Below are positions 1 through 8,321 of a stretch of 64,000 bases of DNA, one piece after another. The translations under genes were made by a program, and so were the position numbers. Below the pieces are notes generated by a model, which ran no database searches, was not told the origin of the DNA, and saw only the letters and a list, made by a program, of their open reading frames with translations. Position 1 is the first letter of the stretch. The number at the start of each line of letters is the position of its first letter. Origin of the DNA: Natronococcus amylolyticus DSM 10524. GTDB taxonomy: Archaea > Halobacteriota > Halobacteria > Halobacteriales > Natrialbaceae. The stretch covers positions 24,140 through 88,139 of the forward strand of contig NZ_AOIB01000028.1 in assembly GCF_000337675.1 (NCBI RefSeq), given 5' to 3'.

Positions 1-81
1 GTAGCTCTCGCTGAGCAGGTCTGCGAGCATCCTAACCAATTCACTCAACGACCTGCTCGTTTCTCAAACTGGCTCAACTAG
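1..81 (+). CDS. possible 3' end of an unidentified gene
   Basis: The first frame stays open from the window edge for 26 codons to a TAG at 79-81 and reads with plausible composition (many Gln, Arg and Asn). It may be the last part of a gene whose body lies outside the window. The family is not recognisable and the stretch is short enough to be open by chance. Confidence 0.22.
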   Translation, partial: VALAEQVCEHPNQFTQRPARFSNWLN

Positions 82-121
82 ACAGTGCCAATCGGAAAAA
101 TCCCTACGAGTCTCGCAAGTC

Positions 122-161
122 TAACCAACAGGGCCCTACTTGACCATCTCGATGTTGGTTA
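122..161. repeat. TAACCAAC...GTTGGTTA hairpin (copy 1)
   Basis: TAACCAAC (122-129) is the exact reverse complement of GTTGGTTA (154-161), with a 24-base loop. The same 8-bp arms, also followed by AC, begin the two long repeats at 12895 and 32611. Three copies with unrelated flanks suggest the subterminal hairpin of a small mobile element. Confidence 0.6.
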
Positions 162-201
162 ACCAAGAATCGTTCAGATATTGGTAGCGAACCTACATCA
201 C

Positions 202-312
202 ACCCCAGATTTCCGTCGTTTCGAACCAACCCCATGTTTCCGACGTAATTTTCAACCCCCCTCGTTTCCGTCGTTTCCGTCGTCTTCTCATACCCCACCC
301 CAGATTTCCGTC
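202..312 (-). other. cluster of four ORB-like origin repeats
   Basis: Four repeats of the form ACCCC(N)nTTTCCGNC lie at 202-217, 229-244, 255-272 and 297-312. The first and last are identical 16-mers (ACCCCAGATTTCCGTC), and an extra GTTTCCGTC half follows the third. On the minus strand each reads GACGGAAAY...GGGGT, the layout of haloarchaeal origin recognition boxes: a GGAAAC core plus a G-string bound by Orc1/Cdc6. All four point the same way. They lie just beyond the 3' end of an orc1/cdc6 relic, which strengthens the origin reading. No AT-rich unwinding tract flanked by inverted ORBs is obvious, so this may be half an origin or a dead one. Confidence 0.6.
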
Positions 313-337
313 GTCCACTCACCCATCAGGAGGGGAT

Positions 338-586
338 TTACTCACGCATCCAGCCCTGCATGCGACTGTCCTCGAGGATCGTTTCGCGGGCGATCTGGGG
401 ATCTTCGATGAGACGGTTTTGGAGATGAATCCCGCCCGCACTTCCCTTGTTGATCTTTTCAATTTCGACAACACCGAGGAACGGTTGTTCTTTCAGGATG
501 ACCCGGAACCGTCGCACGGACAGGATGTCGATATTTCGGTGATATCTGATCCGTTTGGCTGTTGGTCCACAGACATCCGATCGCAC
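338..586 (-). pseudogene. orc1/cdc6 C-terminal fragment (winged-helix domain)
   Basis: The 82-residue minus-strand reading carries the signature of the Orc1/Cdc6 C-terminal winged helix: ILSVRRFRVILKEQPFLGVV, then a Lys/Asn-rich wing with a SAGG turn, then LIEDPQIARETILEDSRM. In full-length Orc1/Cdc6 (about 400 residues) this domain reads the ORB DNA. The AAA+ ATPase domain is absent: reading upstream past about 600 gives stops and no Walker motifs. It is therefore a 3' relic. Its neighbour at 202-312 is an ORB-like cluster. The assignment rests on pattern recognition of the domain. Confidence 0.6.
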
Positions 587-734
587 GGTGCTTCTATGCT
601 GGCCAACTCTATGAGAGGTTGGTCGCTTGGAACAGTTGGTCTGCCACCTCCTATTAGTGCGTGCTAACTGGGTGTGATCCTCCCCTATTAGCAGGAGGCA
701 CAGGGCTATGTATCACTGGGGAGAAAGAGACAGT

Positions 735-1111
735 ATGGGTGAGCGAACTTGTGATAGTTCCGAAGAAGTCGTCGAGACGCTTGCCCCAGAGCGTGTGCTC
801 GCCGTGATACACGAGAGTGACGCACCTATCGTCACCACTCGTGACGTCGCCGACGCACTCGACTGTACCCCAGAGCGCGTCACGAAGAAGCTGAAGGGGC
901 TACACGAGCAAGGGTGTGTCGAACGCCGAAAGGTAGGCAATCAAGCCGCCGAATGATGGCTCACAAACCCCGAGCAATCACCTGACAACACAGGTGAGCA
1001 CGCCTCTGACGATTCCTTCTTCGCGGGAAAGCCAATCGACGCTGAAGGAAAGCCAATCGACGTTGCAGAACCGATGAACTACTCCGTGATACGATCGCAC
1101 TCAACGAGTAA
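735..1111 (+). pseudogene. winged-helix/antitoxin-like gene with in-frame stop and frameshift
   Basis: From ATG 735 the product starts with a winged-helix domain (residues about 12-70; VTTRDVADALDCTPERVTKK is the recognition region) as in small haloarchaeal regulators that often act as antitoxins. TGA at 954-956 interrupts it, but the same frame continues with WLTNPE, an acidic linker and FFAGKPIDAEGKPIDV. A one-base shift near 1075 then gives DELLRDTIALNE before TAA at 1109-1111, a tail common to this family. Without the lesions the protein would be about 125 residues. Bases 1113-1209 keep one more open stretch of about 30 codons that could be the end of a former partner gene. Confidence 0.55.
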
Positions 1112-1246
1112 AACGCGACCCCAGCAGGTTTTCTGCGGCTCGTTCCAGTGACCGACGGCGACGAGCGCGTGTCGCTATCCGTAGAGTGGGTCATCTGCGA
1201 ACTCATCTGAATCTAATTCCGCCACTCTTGGGCATCCCTGCCCAAC

Positions 1247-1680
1247 TCAGAGCCGTTCGTTGTACCAGCTCAGCCGCTCACCGATTATTAGTCCCCCTAC
1301 CGGAAACTGGACTGAGACAGCCGTCTCTTCGAGCAACGGCAGCAACTCCTCGTAATATGCACGCCTAGCGTGGAACACGAGCGCATCCCCGCCACGAGCA
1401 ATCCAGCCGACTGCAATTGCTCGAACACTGTTTCCGACCACTCTCGCTTTGTCGTAACCCGTCCACCCGTCAAGGTCTCATCGTACGGCTCGATAGACGG
1501 TCCGTCAGGCTCGAGCAAATGGTGCTTAGCCGAGAGGACGAACCAGTCGTCATGATTCTGCTCACAGTACTGCCGAGCTTTGCTGAACAGCGGTGATGGA
1601 GCATACAACTCGGCAGGTGGCGCAGGCTGCTCGATCTTGGTCTTTGTACAGCTCACGAGTCCGATCTCAGTCACAATCAA
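1247..1680 (-). pseudogene. DUF6884-family protein, frameshifted
   Basis: The start reads TEIGLVSCTKTK, then AELYAPSPLFSKARQYCEQN and LSAKHHLLEP, the hallmark of the haloarchaeal DUF6884 family. That family has conserved Cys, Ser and His residues and an unproven function. Near base 1395 the frame breaks. The next frame carries the rest of the family (GDALVFHARRAYYEELLPLL, then GLIIGERLSWYNE) to the stop at 1247. The joined product would be about 145 residues, close to normal length, so one small indel inactivated it. Members often sit in mobile regions. Confidence 0.65.
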
Positions 1681-1938
1681 CCATTCTGAGGCTCCACTAA
1701 TGAGCCTACTTCTCTCTGAGATCCTTATTTAGGCCTTATTCTGTACCAATAGAATAACAACACCATAAATAACGAAATCTTCACTGCCCGGCTTACAGAG
1801 ACTATCATATCATGCCAACTCCACTCTTCTCGACATACACATATGGCGAAAACCGAGTTACGTCGACACTCATGGCCACTACAGCATCTGCTCTCAAGGA
1901 GTAGTCCAGAGAACCCAAAACGCACCGTCAACACTCAG

Positions 1939-2196
1939 TTAGTACGGCTGGTCACCAGCAGGCGGTCGGAAGACCTCGCTTTCGGGATCATCCTCAGCCA
2001 GTATTCATTCGCCTTCAGCAACAAGCTGCTCAAACTCATCTCGCTCGTAGTCGTAGATCTGTCCAGGAGAGGGACCAACGAGACGGACTGAGTTGTCCCC
2101 AGCATTGAGCTCGTAGAACAACGGCTCATTTTCAGACTGTGGACCAAGGGCACCCTCCCAGTTCTCGATATCGGCGGTTGAATTCATATCAGACAT
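1939..2196 (-). pseudogene. acidic microprotein gene with in-frame stop
   Basis: ATG 2196 opens a 63-codon acidic reading (WEGALGPQSENEPLFYELN, then YDYERDEFEQLVAEGE) that stops at TGA 2005-2007. The same frame continues without another stop for 21 codons (ILAEDDPESEVFRPPAGDQPY) to TAA at 1939-1941, with the same acidic composition. The ancestor was probably about 85 residues and the TGA a point mutation. A functional 63-residue protein remains possible. The family is not recognised. Confidence 0.45.
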
Positions 2197-3300
2197 AGAG
2201 TACTCTACAGACTCTTCTGTGAAACCTTTTGTGTCCTTCTCAAGGCTCGAGATTCCGGTCCGTAGCCATCCATGACAGCTGCGTTCGAAGAAACTCGAGA
2301 ATGGGACAGCAGCCGGGACAGAACTGCCGCTCTCGCCAGTTGGGGGAATACCATCCCGTACTTACAATAGACTTGTTCTGCTGTTCGACTAGCGACTGTC
2401 TTGCTGTCTCATTTTACCGCTTTGGAAAACTCTGCAGCTATGCATTACACAAGCAACATACACTGCCGCCTGAGCGACCACATAAATATAGAAGTTTACA
2501 ATTGGGGCAAGTCTGTGGTGGCCTACAGTATACGAACTCACTTTCAGGCTTCACTTGACTCAGCTCAACCCCGATTCAATGTCGTCAAACTCATCACTCA
2601 ACCAATTCAGTGCTGCAACGATCACGCTGCCCTCGAGTGTTGGTTAGATTCAAGTGTATCGACAAATGGAGTACACTCACCAGGTCGTCGTACACGACGA
2701 GACCGTGTTTCGATCGACGGTGTCCAAATCAACCAGATTGAGTGCCCCTTTTCGCTTGTCAAACATAGCTACGGAAATTTCGCGGCCTGTCCAAACACGG
2801 CTTTGAACAGGCTGCTCACACATTTGGACTCATCTGCTCATTGAATTTCGCCGGAGCATCCCTCCTCAGCGTCATTGACCGCCTTGCCATGGAGGCATTC
2901 CACAGCCCTACATAAGAGCGACGGAAGCTCGAGAATAATGACGAAGCCTGGAACGTGATCTACCTCGGACAGTTCGAGTATGTCAATTGGTTCAAAGAGC
3001 GGCTTCCAGATACGAACGAAAATTGCCGAAAATCGATCCAGTCTAACCTTGAGCATCACGACGAGTACACTTGAACTGACGATTTTGATCTGATCATTTC
3101 ATATGCAGAAATCACGCGTGTTTGAAGTCGCTAAACTACTGGTAGTTTCCTCGGCAGAAACTCTTATCAGTGGAAAGTACGCCAACTGACGTATCTGGAG
3201 TTAGCATTTGCCTTATCAGATGCTATATGGATGAAGAAACCACAAGTTATGGATTCGAAAAATGTCTTTGAAGTCTTTCACTATCTGCGATATGCAGTTG
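2197..3300. other. gene-poor stretch, no convincing gene
   Basis: Open frames here (a 147-codon plus-strand one at 2401-2844 and a 73-codon minus-strand one at 2838-3059) lack haloarchaeal acidic composition and recognisable motifs. The sequence is less GC-rich than the operon that follows. It probably consists of decayed genes plus the upstream region of the kinase operon. Confidence 0.4.
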
Positions 3301-3306
3301 ACCGAA

Positions 3307-3314
3307 CATATATG
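3307..3314 (+). promoter_or_regulatory. TATA box of the kinase/exopolysaccharide operon
   Basis: CATATATG is centred 27-28 bases ahead of ATG 3338, the spacing expected if transcription starts at the start codon (leaderless mRNA). No Shine-Dalgarno motif precedes the ATG, which fits. Confidence 0.5.
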
Positions 3315-3337
3315 TATTTACCGAGTGAGTTCGTTCC

Positions 3338-6300
3338 ATGGCGGATAAAACTCGGAACATACGGGGGGAGCTATCGTACCGGGAGATATTCCACGCTGTC
3401 AACGACGCGATCCTTGTTCACGACGCAAAGACGGGTACGATCCTTGACGCAAACCCAGCGGCTGAGCAGCTTTACGGCTACTCGAGAGCAGAGCTTCTGG
3501 AGATGGATATTGGGGAATTCAGCACTAATCAACCGGCGTACTCTCAGACAAGAGCTATCGAGCAGATTGACCGAGCCGTTCAGGAGGGCAACAACCGCTT
3601 CGAGTGGATGATCGAACGAAAGGATGGCACTGAGCGGACCGTTGACGTCAAACTCACTCGTGAAACTGTTCAGGAGGGGAACCTATTGCTTGCTGTTGTC
3701 CGGGACGTAACCGAAAGACGGGAAGCCGAACGGACTACTCGCCAGCTACGTGAGGCGGTTGAGAGTTCGATGGACGGGGTCGCAGTGCTGGACAATGTGG
3801 GTGAGTATGTCTATGTTAATGGAGCACACGCCGAGATGTACGGCTTTGACGACCCCGACAAGTTGATCGGCAAAAGTTGGCGGGCTATGTACACAGACGA
3901 AGAGATTGATCGGCTTGAACGCGAGGCGATGTCAACTATCGCTGCTGAAGGCGAGTGGCGCGGGGAGGCTACCGGACACCGGGTCGACGGTGAACACTTC
4001 CCACAGGAGGTCTCACTGACAGCACTCGACTCCGGCGGACTGATCTGTGTCGTCCGTGACGTCACGGAGCGAACGGAGATGACCGAACGGGTGCGAAAGA
4101 CTAGGAGGGAACTCCAGGCGGTTCTCGATAATACCCCCGCAGCTGTCTACAAGAAAGATTCGGAGGGACGGTATCAGTACGTCAACGGGTACTACGAGCG
4201 GCTATTCGATCGACCGGCTTCGGAGCTGATCGGCCGACTCCCCGTCGAAATCCATGGAGAGGAGATGGCGGAGATGATCACAGCCCACGATCAATACGTG
4301 ATCGAGAACGGCAAGGCGACGACTACCGAGGAGACGATCGAGATTGACGGTTCCCACCGAAGCTTTCTCACCTCGCGGATCCCACTATTCGACGACGGTG
4401 AACTCGATTTCCTCTACGGTATCGCTGTCGATATCACCGAACTGAAGGCTCGCGAACGGACGCTTCATGCGCTCAACGAGACGGCCACGGCGCTGGTCGG
4501 CGCACGTAACCGAGCGGAGGTCGCACAACTCGCCGTTGATACCGCAGAGGACGCCTTTTCGCTCCCGTTGGCGGGGGTGTGGGAATACGACGCCGAGGCA
4601 GAGGCACTCGTCCCGGTCGCTGAAACCGATCATTCGAGAGATATCGTTGGTGAGGCTCCGACATTCGAAGAGGGTACGAGCCTCGCATGGGAGGCCTTCA
4701 AGACCAGCCAGCCGCGATTTGTCGAAGATGTCTCTGGCGAATCCGATATGTTCAATCCTGAGACCTCAATCCGGAGCGAAATGGTGCTGCCGCTCGGTGA
4801 ATATGGAGTGTTACTGTGTGCGAGTACCAACGCCCAGACGTTCGACGATTACGAACGAGAGTTCGGCGCGACCCTCGCGGCGACCGTCCAGACAGCGCTA
4901 ACACGCATTGAACGCGAACGCGAACTCCGTCGACGCGAGCAGGTGTTACATTCGTTGACCGAGGTCGCGACGTCACTGATTGACGCGGAGACTGATGAAG
5001 AGACTGCAGAAATTGCGGTCGAGACCGCACAGGACGTCCTTAACCTGCCGCTCGCAGGTATTTGGCGCCACGAGTCCGACGAAGACGTACTCGCTCCGTT
5101 CGTCACAAGCTCGGGAGCGGAAGAAATCTTTGACAAACTCCCCACCTTCAAGGAAGGCCGGGGGCTGTCCTGGCGTGTGTTTACTTCGGGTCGGCCGGAG
5201 GTCTTTCGCGACGTAACTGACGAGGATGAGGTGTACGACCCCGAGACACCGCTTCGGAGTGAGATACTGCTGCCACTCGGCGAGCACGGAGTGTTCCTCT
5301 GTGGGACAGTCGAGCGGCGACGGTTCGACGAGTACGCCCTTGAGTTCGCGTCGATTCTCTCGACGATGACCGAAAGCGCTCTGACCAGTGCCGATCGTGA
5401 ACGCGAACTCAGAGAGCAACGCGAATTTACCGATCAACTCATTAGCACGCTTCCGGACCTGTTCTACGTCTTCGATACAACGAGTGGAACGTTTGTCCGA
5501 TGGAACGACCGCCTGACCGAACTGACGGGCTACTCCGATACCGAGGTTGAGACTACGAGTGTGACCGAGTTCGTCGCTGAGGCTGACGAAGCAACCCTCC
5601 TCGACGGATTGGAGAGCATTCTCAACGGAGAACCGACTACCATCGCTATCCACATCGTGGCGAGCGATGGTCGAGAGGTTCCTCACGAACTGACTGGCGC
5701 ACCCGTACGGGATCCCGATGGGGAGATTATTGGAGTGTGCGGGATCGGCCGCGACATCAGTGACCGCCTCGCCTACGAACGTGAACTCGAGCGGAAGAAC
5801 GCTCGTCTCGAGGAGTTCGCAAGCGTTGTTGCACACGACATCCGGAACCCGCTGACAGTCGCGACGGGCTACCTCGAACTGGCCCAGGAGGTCGGAGACG
5901 GAAGATATCTTGAGGAGGTCGAACGCGGGCTCGCCCGGACGGCCGAAATCACCGAGAACCTACTCACGCTTGCCCGTGCGGGCGAGGGAATCGGCGAGCG
6001 CGAGTCGATCGAGCTAGAGTCGCTCGCACGGAAGGCCTGGGAGAACGTTCGGACGTCGCGGGCACGGCTGTTAATCGAAGATGAGGTTGAGGTCGAAGGC
6101 GACCGCCTCCGGCTGACACAGCTCTTTGAGAACCTCTTTCGGAACGCAATCGAGCATGCTGGTGAGGACGTTACCATTTGCTTTGGTGCCCTCACGGAGG
6201 GATTCTACGTTGAGGATAATGGGTCGGGCATCCCCGAAGAACATCGGGCGGAGCTGTTTGTCACTCGCGAGTCCGATGGCAAGAACGCGCGGTTCGGGCT

Positions 6301-6445
6301 CGCAATCGTCAGCGATATCGTTGAGGCACATGGGTGGGAAATAGCTGTAACCAATGGGGATAACGGCGGTGCGCGATTCGAGATCGAGACACAGAGTCAG
6401 GTACAGCTTGAGACGGACCCGATCGAATCGGGTAGACAGCGATGA
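3338..6445 (+). CDS. multi-sensor histidine kinase (PAS x3, GAF x2, PAS, HisKA, HATPase)
   Basis: A soluble sensor kinase of 1035 residues with no membrane segment. PAS domains lie at about 10-130, 135-250 and 255-370. Two GAF domains that are recent duplicates of each other follow (about 375-530 and 535-690; both contain LPLAG and a PLGE.GV.LC segment), then a fourth PAS (about 695-810). The HisKA H-box VVAHDIRNPL places the phospho-acceptor at His833. The ATPase domain keeps the N-box (LFENLFRNAIEHAG) and VEDNGSGIP, but its last glycine motif is weak (ARFGLAIV). The stop overlaps the next start (ATGA at 6442-6445), so it is translationally coupled to the following signalling gene. It probably senses a cytoplasmic redox, light or small-molecule signal and phosphorylates one of the downstream receivers. 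Confidence 0.93.
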   Translation: MADKTRNIRGELSYREIFHAVNDAILVHDAKTGTILDANPAAEQLYGYSRAELLEMDIGEFSTNQPAYSQTRAIEQIDRAVQEGNNRFEWMIERKDGTERTVDVKLTRETVQEGNLLLAVVRDVTERREAERTTRQLREAVESSMDGVAVLDNVGEYVYVNGAHAEMYGFDDPDKLIGKSWRAMYTDEEIDRLEREAMSTIAAEGEWRGEATGHRVDGEHFPQEVSLTALDSGGLICVVRDVTERTEMTERVRKTRRELQAVLDNTPAAVYKKDSEGRYQYVNGYYERLFDRPASELIGRLPVEIHGEEMAEMITAHDQYVIENGKATTTEETIEIDGSHRSFLTSRIPLFDDGELDFLYGIAVDITELKARERTLHALNETATALVGARNRAEVAQLAVDTAEDAFSLPLAGVWEYDAEAEALVPVAETDHSRDIVGEAPTFEEGTSLAWEAFKTSQPRFVEDVSGESDMFNPETSIRSEMVLPLGEYGVLLCASTNAQTFDDYEREFGATLAATVQTALTRIERERELRRREQVLHSLTEVATSLIDAETDEETAEIAVETAQDVLNLPLAGIWRHESDEDVLAPFVTSSGAEEIFDKLPTFKEGRGLSWRVFTSGRPEVFRDVTDEDEVYDPETPLRSEILLPLGEHGVFLCGTVERRRFDEYALEFASILSTMTESALTSADRERELREQREFTDQLISTLPDLFYVFDTTSGTFVRWNDRLTELTGYSDTEVETTSVTEFVAEADEATLLDGLESILNGEPTTIAIHIVASDGREVPHELTGAPVRDPDGEIIGVCGIGRDISDRLAYERELERKNARLEEFASVVAHDIRNPLTVATGYLELAQEVGDGRYLEEVERGLARTAEITENLLTLARAGEGIGERESIELESLARKAWENVRTSRARLLIEDEVEVEGDRLRLTQLFENLFRNAIEHAGEDVTICFGALTEGFYVEDNGSGIPEEHRAELFVTRESDGKNARFGLAIVSDIVEAHGWEIAVTNGDNGGARFEIETQSQVQLETDPIESGRQR

Positions 6446-7953
6446 CGGGACCGTCGGACGCAGACGATCCCCGTATTGACACCCTCCACGGGGTAGCGCT
6501 CGACCTGGCTCGCTGCCAGAGTGAGACCGCTGTCTACGACGCGGCGATCGCCGGAAGCCACGAGCTGTTCGATGTCAAGCAGGTGGTGGTCATGCTCCGC
6601 CGAGACGATAGGTGGGTATCGATCACCCACCCCGACAGGACAACAGGCACCCCCCCGCTACCGATCACGGGAACGATGGTGGAGACGACGATCGAACGAG
6701 AGGAAACGGTCACTGTTGAGGCAATTGGGGAGGTAGCCGGCGAACACCACCCCTTCGCCGACGGGACGGCGCTGTGTGTCCCATTTGGGGACAAAGGCAT
6801 CCTCCAGCTTATCGGAAGAGACGTGTTCGACGACGAGGCGGTCCAATATGTGGAGCTGCTCTCGTTTCTTGCGAGCGCACGGCTGGCCCAACTCTCTCTC
6901 TCCGACGAGGTCGACGTGATTGGCGACCGGTTCGACGCGCTCACATCGTTTCACCGTGACGCACTCGAACGTGCCTCTCACGAACTCAGGACGCCGCTTA
7001 CCTCTATTATTGGCTATATGGAGCTGGTCTTGGAAGAGGACGTTGGCACGCTGGGCGAGGACCAGGAGGAGCTGCTCAAATTCGTTTATCGGAAGGCAAC
7101 CGAACTCGAAGCCGCGGTTGAGACCCTGACAACAACATTCGACGACGCCCTAGACGTCGCCCTCGAGGACGCCGCTAATTCAACTCGATTGGGAGCACTC
7201 GTCGGCTCGGGATCGATCTTGCTCATCGAGTCCAAAAGCGACGTCACGCCGTTGCTCGCCGACCGCCTCCGGGCGACCGGCTACCGCGTTCGGATCGCAG
7301 AGAGCGCGGCTGAGGCGGAGGTGGCCATCACCGAGGAACCGCCGGCGGTGCTCGTCATGGATTGGTTCGTTGGGGACGAAAATGGGCTCGCACTCGCACG
7401 ACGGTTGAATGAGCGGTGTAACGAGGAACTTCCGGTTGCCCTCCTCTCGATTGTCGCCGACGAGTCGAACGGAGAGTCACAATTAGGGGTCTCTGCGGTT
7501 ACCGACGGTGATTTCGATACAGCTATGACGGTCGGTAAACATTTCATCGATATGGAACGATGTGACGACGTCGACCTCCTCGTCGTCGGATCTGTTGAGA
7601 GCCATGGCAATGAGGACCGGTCATCGGCTGTTGACGTGACGCAGGTCGTAGGTCGGGAGGCCGCAATCGAGGCCCACTGCGAGCGCGGGTACGACTTCGC
7701 AATCGTCGCCGCGACAGGGGACGCACGGACCGACTGCAAGACAGTTGCCGCCCTTCGCGAGCGGCGCTGCGGCCGACGGATGCCAGTCGTTCTTGTAGAT
7801 CCCGACGCTGGTGGAACGTGGTACACGGTCGGGGGCAGATTGTTCGTCCAGCGGCCGCTCAATGTCACCGACCTAACGGCAGCCCTGATCAGTGCATGTC
7901 CGGGCCCACACGACCTGCGGTCACCTGATCAACAGACTGGGGGTTTGACATGA
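6442..7953 (+). CDS. GAF-HisKA-receiver hybrid protein lacking an ATPase domain
   Basis: This 503-residue protein has a GAF-like domain (about 15-160), a complete HisKA segment with H-box ERASHELRTPLTSIIGYMEL (His180), and then no HATPase_c. The region after the dimerisation helices goes straight into a receiver domain (about 255-345; SILLIESKSDV, phospho-acceptor Asp307 in VLVMDWF). A divergent second receiver-like half (about 375-490) ends with PVVLVDPDAGG and an RPLNVTDL motif. It cannot autophosphorylate alone. It may serve as a phosphotransfer or scaffold partner for the upstream kinase. It overlaps both neighbours by 4 bases (ATGA), so the stoichiometry is likely fixed. Confidence 0.85.
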   Translation: MTGPSDADDPRIDTLHGVALDLARCQSETAVYDAAIAGSHELFDVKQVVVMLRRDDRWVSITHPDRTTGTPPLPITGTMVETTIEREETVTVEAIGEVAGEHHPFADGTALCVPFGDKGILQLIGRDVFDDEAVQYVELLSFLASARLAQLSLSDEVDVIGDRFDALTSFHRDALERASHELRTPLTSIIGYMELVLEEDVGTLGEDQEELLKFVYRKATELEAAVETLTTTFDDALDVALEDAANSTRLGALVGSGSILLIESKSDVTPLLADRLRATGYRVRIAESAAEAEVAITEEPPAVLVMDWFVGDENGLALARRLNERCNEELPVALLSIVADESNGESQLGVSAVTDGDFDTAMTVGKHFIDMERCDDVDLLVVGSVESHGNEDRSSAVDVTQVVGREAAIEAHCERGYDFAIVAATGDARTDCKTVAALRERRCGRRMPVVLVDPDAGGTWYTVGGRLFVQRPLNVTDLTAALISACPGPHDLRSPDQQTGGLT

Positions 7954-8321
7954 ACCGGACCGCAGTACTCGCGGAGGACGACGAAGATATCAGACAGCTA
8001 CTTTCGTTCAAACTTGATCGAGGCGGCTTCAACGTTGAGGGATTTGTGGACGGCCAGGCCTGTCTCGACCACCTCCACGAGCGAGAGGACCTCCCCGACG
8101 TGGTTGTCCTCGACGTGATGATGCCGCGGATGGATGGGTTCCAAGTCCTTGAGCGAATCCGAGACGATGACGCGCTCGCGGACGTTCCGGTTCTGATGCT
8201 TACGGCCCGCTCACGCGAGGAGGATGTTGTTGAGGGCTTCGAACGGGGTGCGACCGACTACGTCACGAAGCCATTCAGTCCTAACGAGGTCATCGCACGC
8301 ATTGAGCGGCTCATCGGCTAA
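7950..8321 (+). CDS. single-domain response regulator (CheY-like)
   Basis: The whole 123-residue protein is one receiver domain. AEDDED supplies the acidic pocket, VVLDVMMPRMDG the phospho-acceptor Asp55, MLTAR the switch Thr, and YVTKPF the conserved Lys107. There is no output domain, so it must act by binding another protein. The nearest candidates are the HEAT-like membrane protein and the glycosyltransferase encoded directly downstream. The start overlaps the previous stop (ATGA), and its TAA overlaps the next ATG (TAATG). Confidence 0.95.
   Translation: MNRTAVLAEDDEDIRQLLSFKLDRGGFNVEGFVDGQACLDHLHEREDLPDVVVLDVMMPRMDGFQVLERIRDDDALADVPVLMLTARSREEDVVEGFERGATDYVTKPFSPNEVIARIERLIG

Noticed and set aside
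250-312. CRISPR-like short repeats at TTTCCGTC
   Set aside because: Only four repeats with 10-26-base irregular gaps and no cas genes. The G-string layout fits origin boxes better.
2401-2844. Plus-strand open frame of 147 codons
   Set aside because: Rich in His, Ser and Cys without acidic bias, no ribosome site or TATA box at proper spacing, no motif.
4973-5836. Minus-strand open frame of 287 codons inside the large kinase gene
   Set aside because: Antisense shadow. The plus strand has continuous GAF and PAS domains across the same bases.
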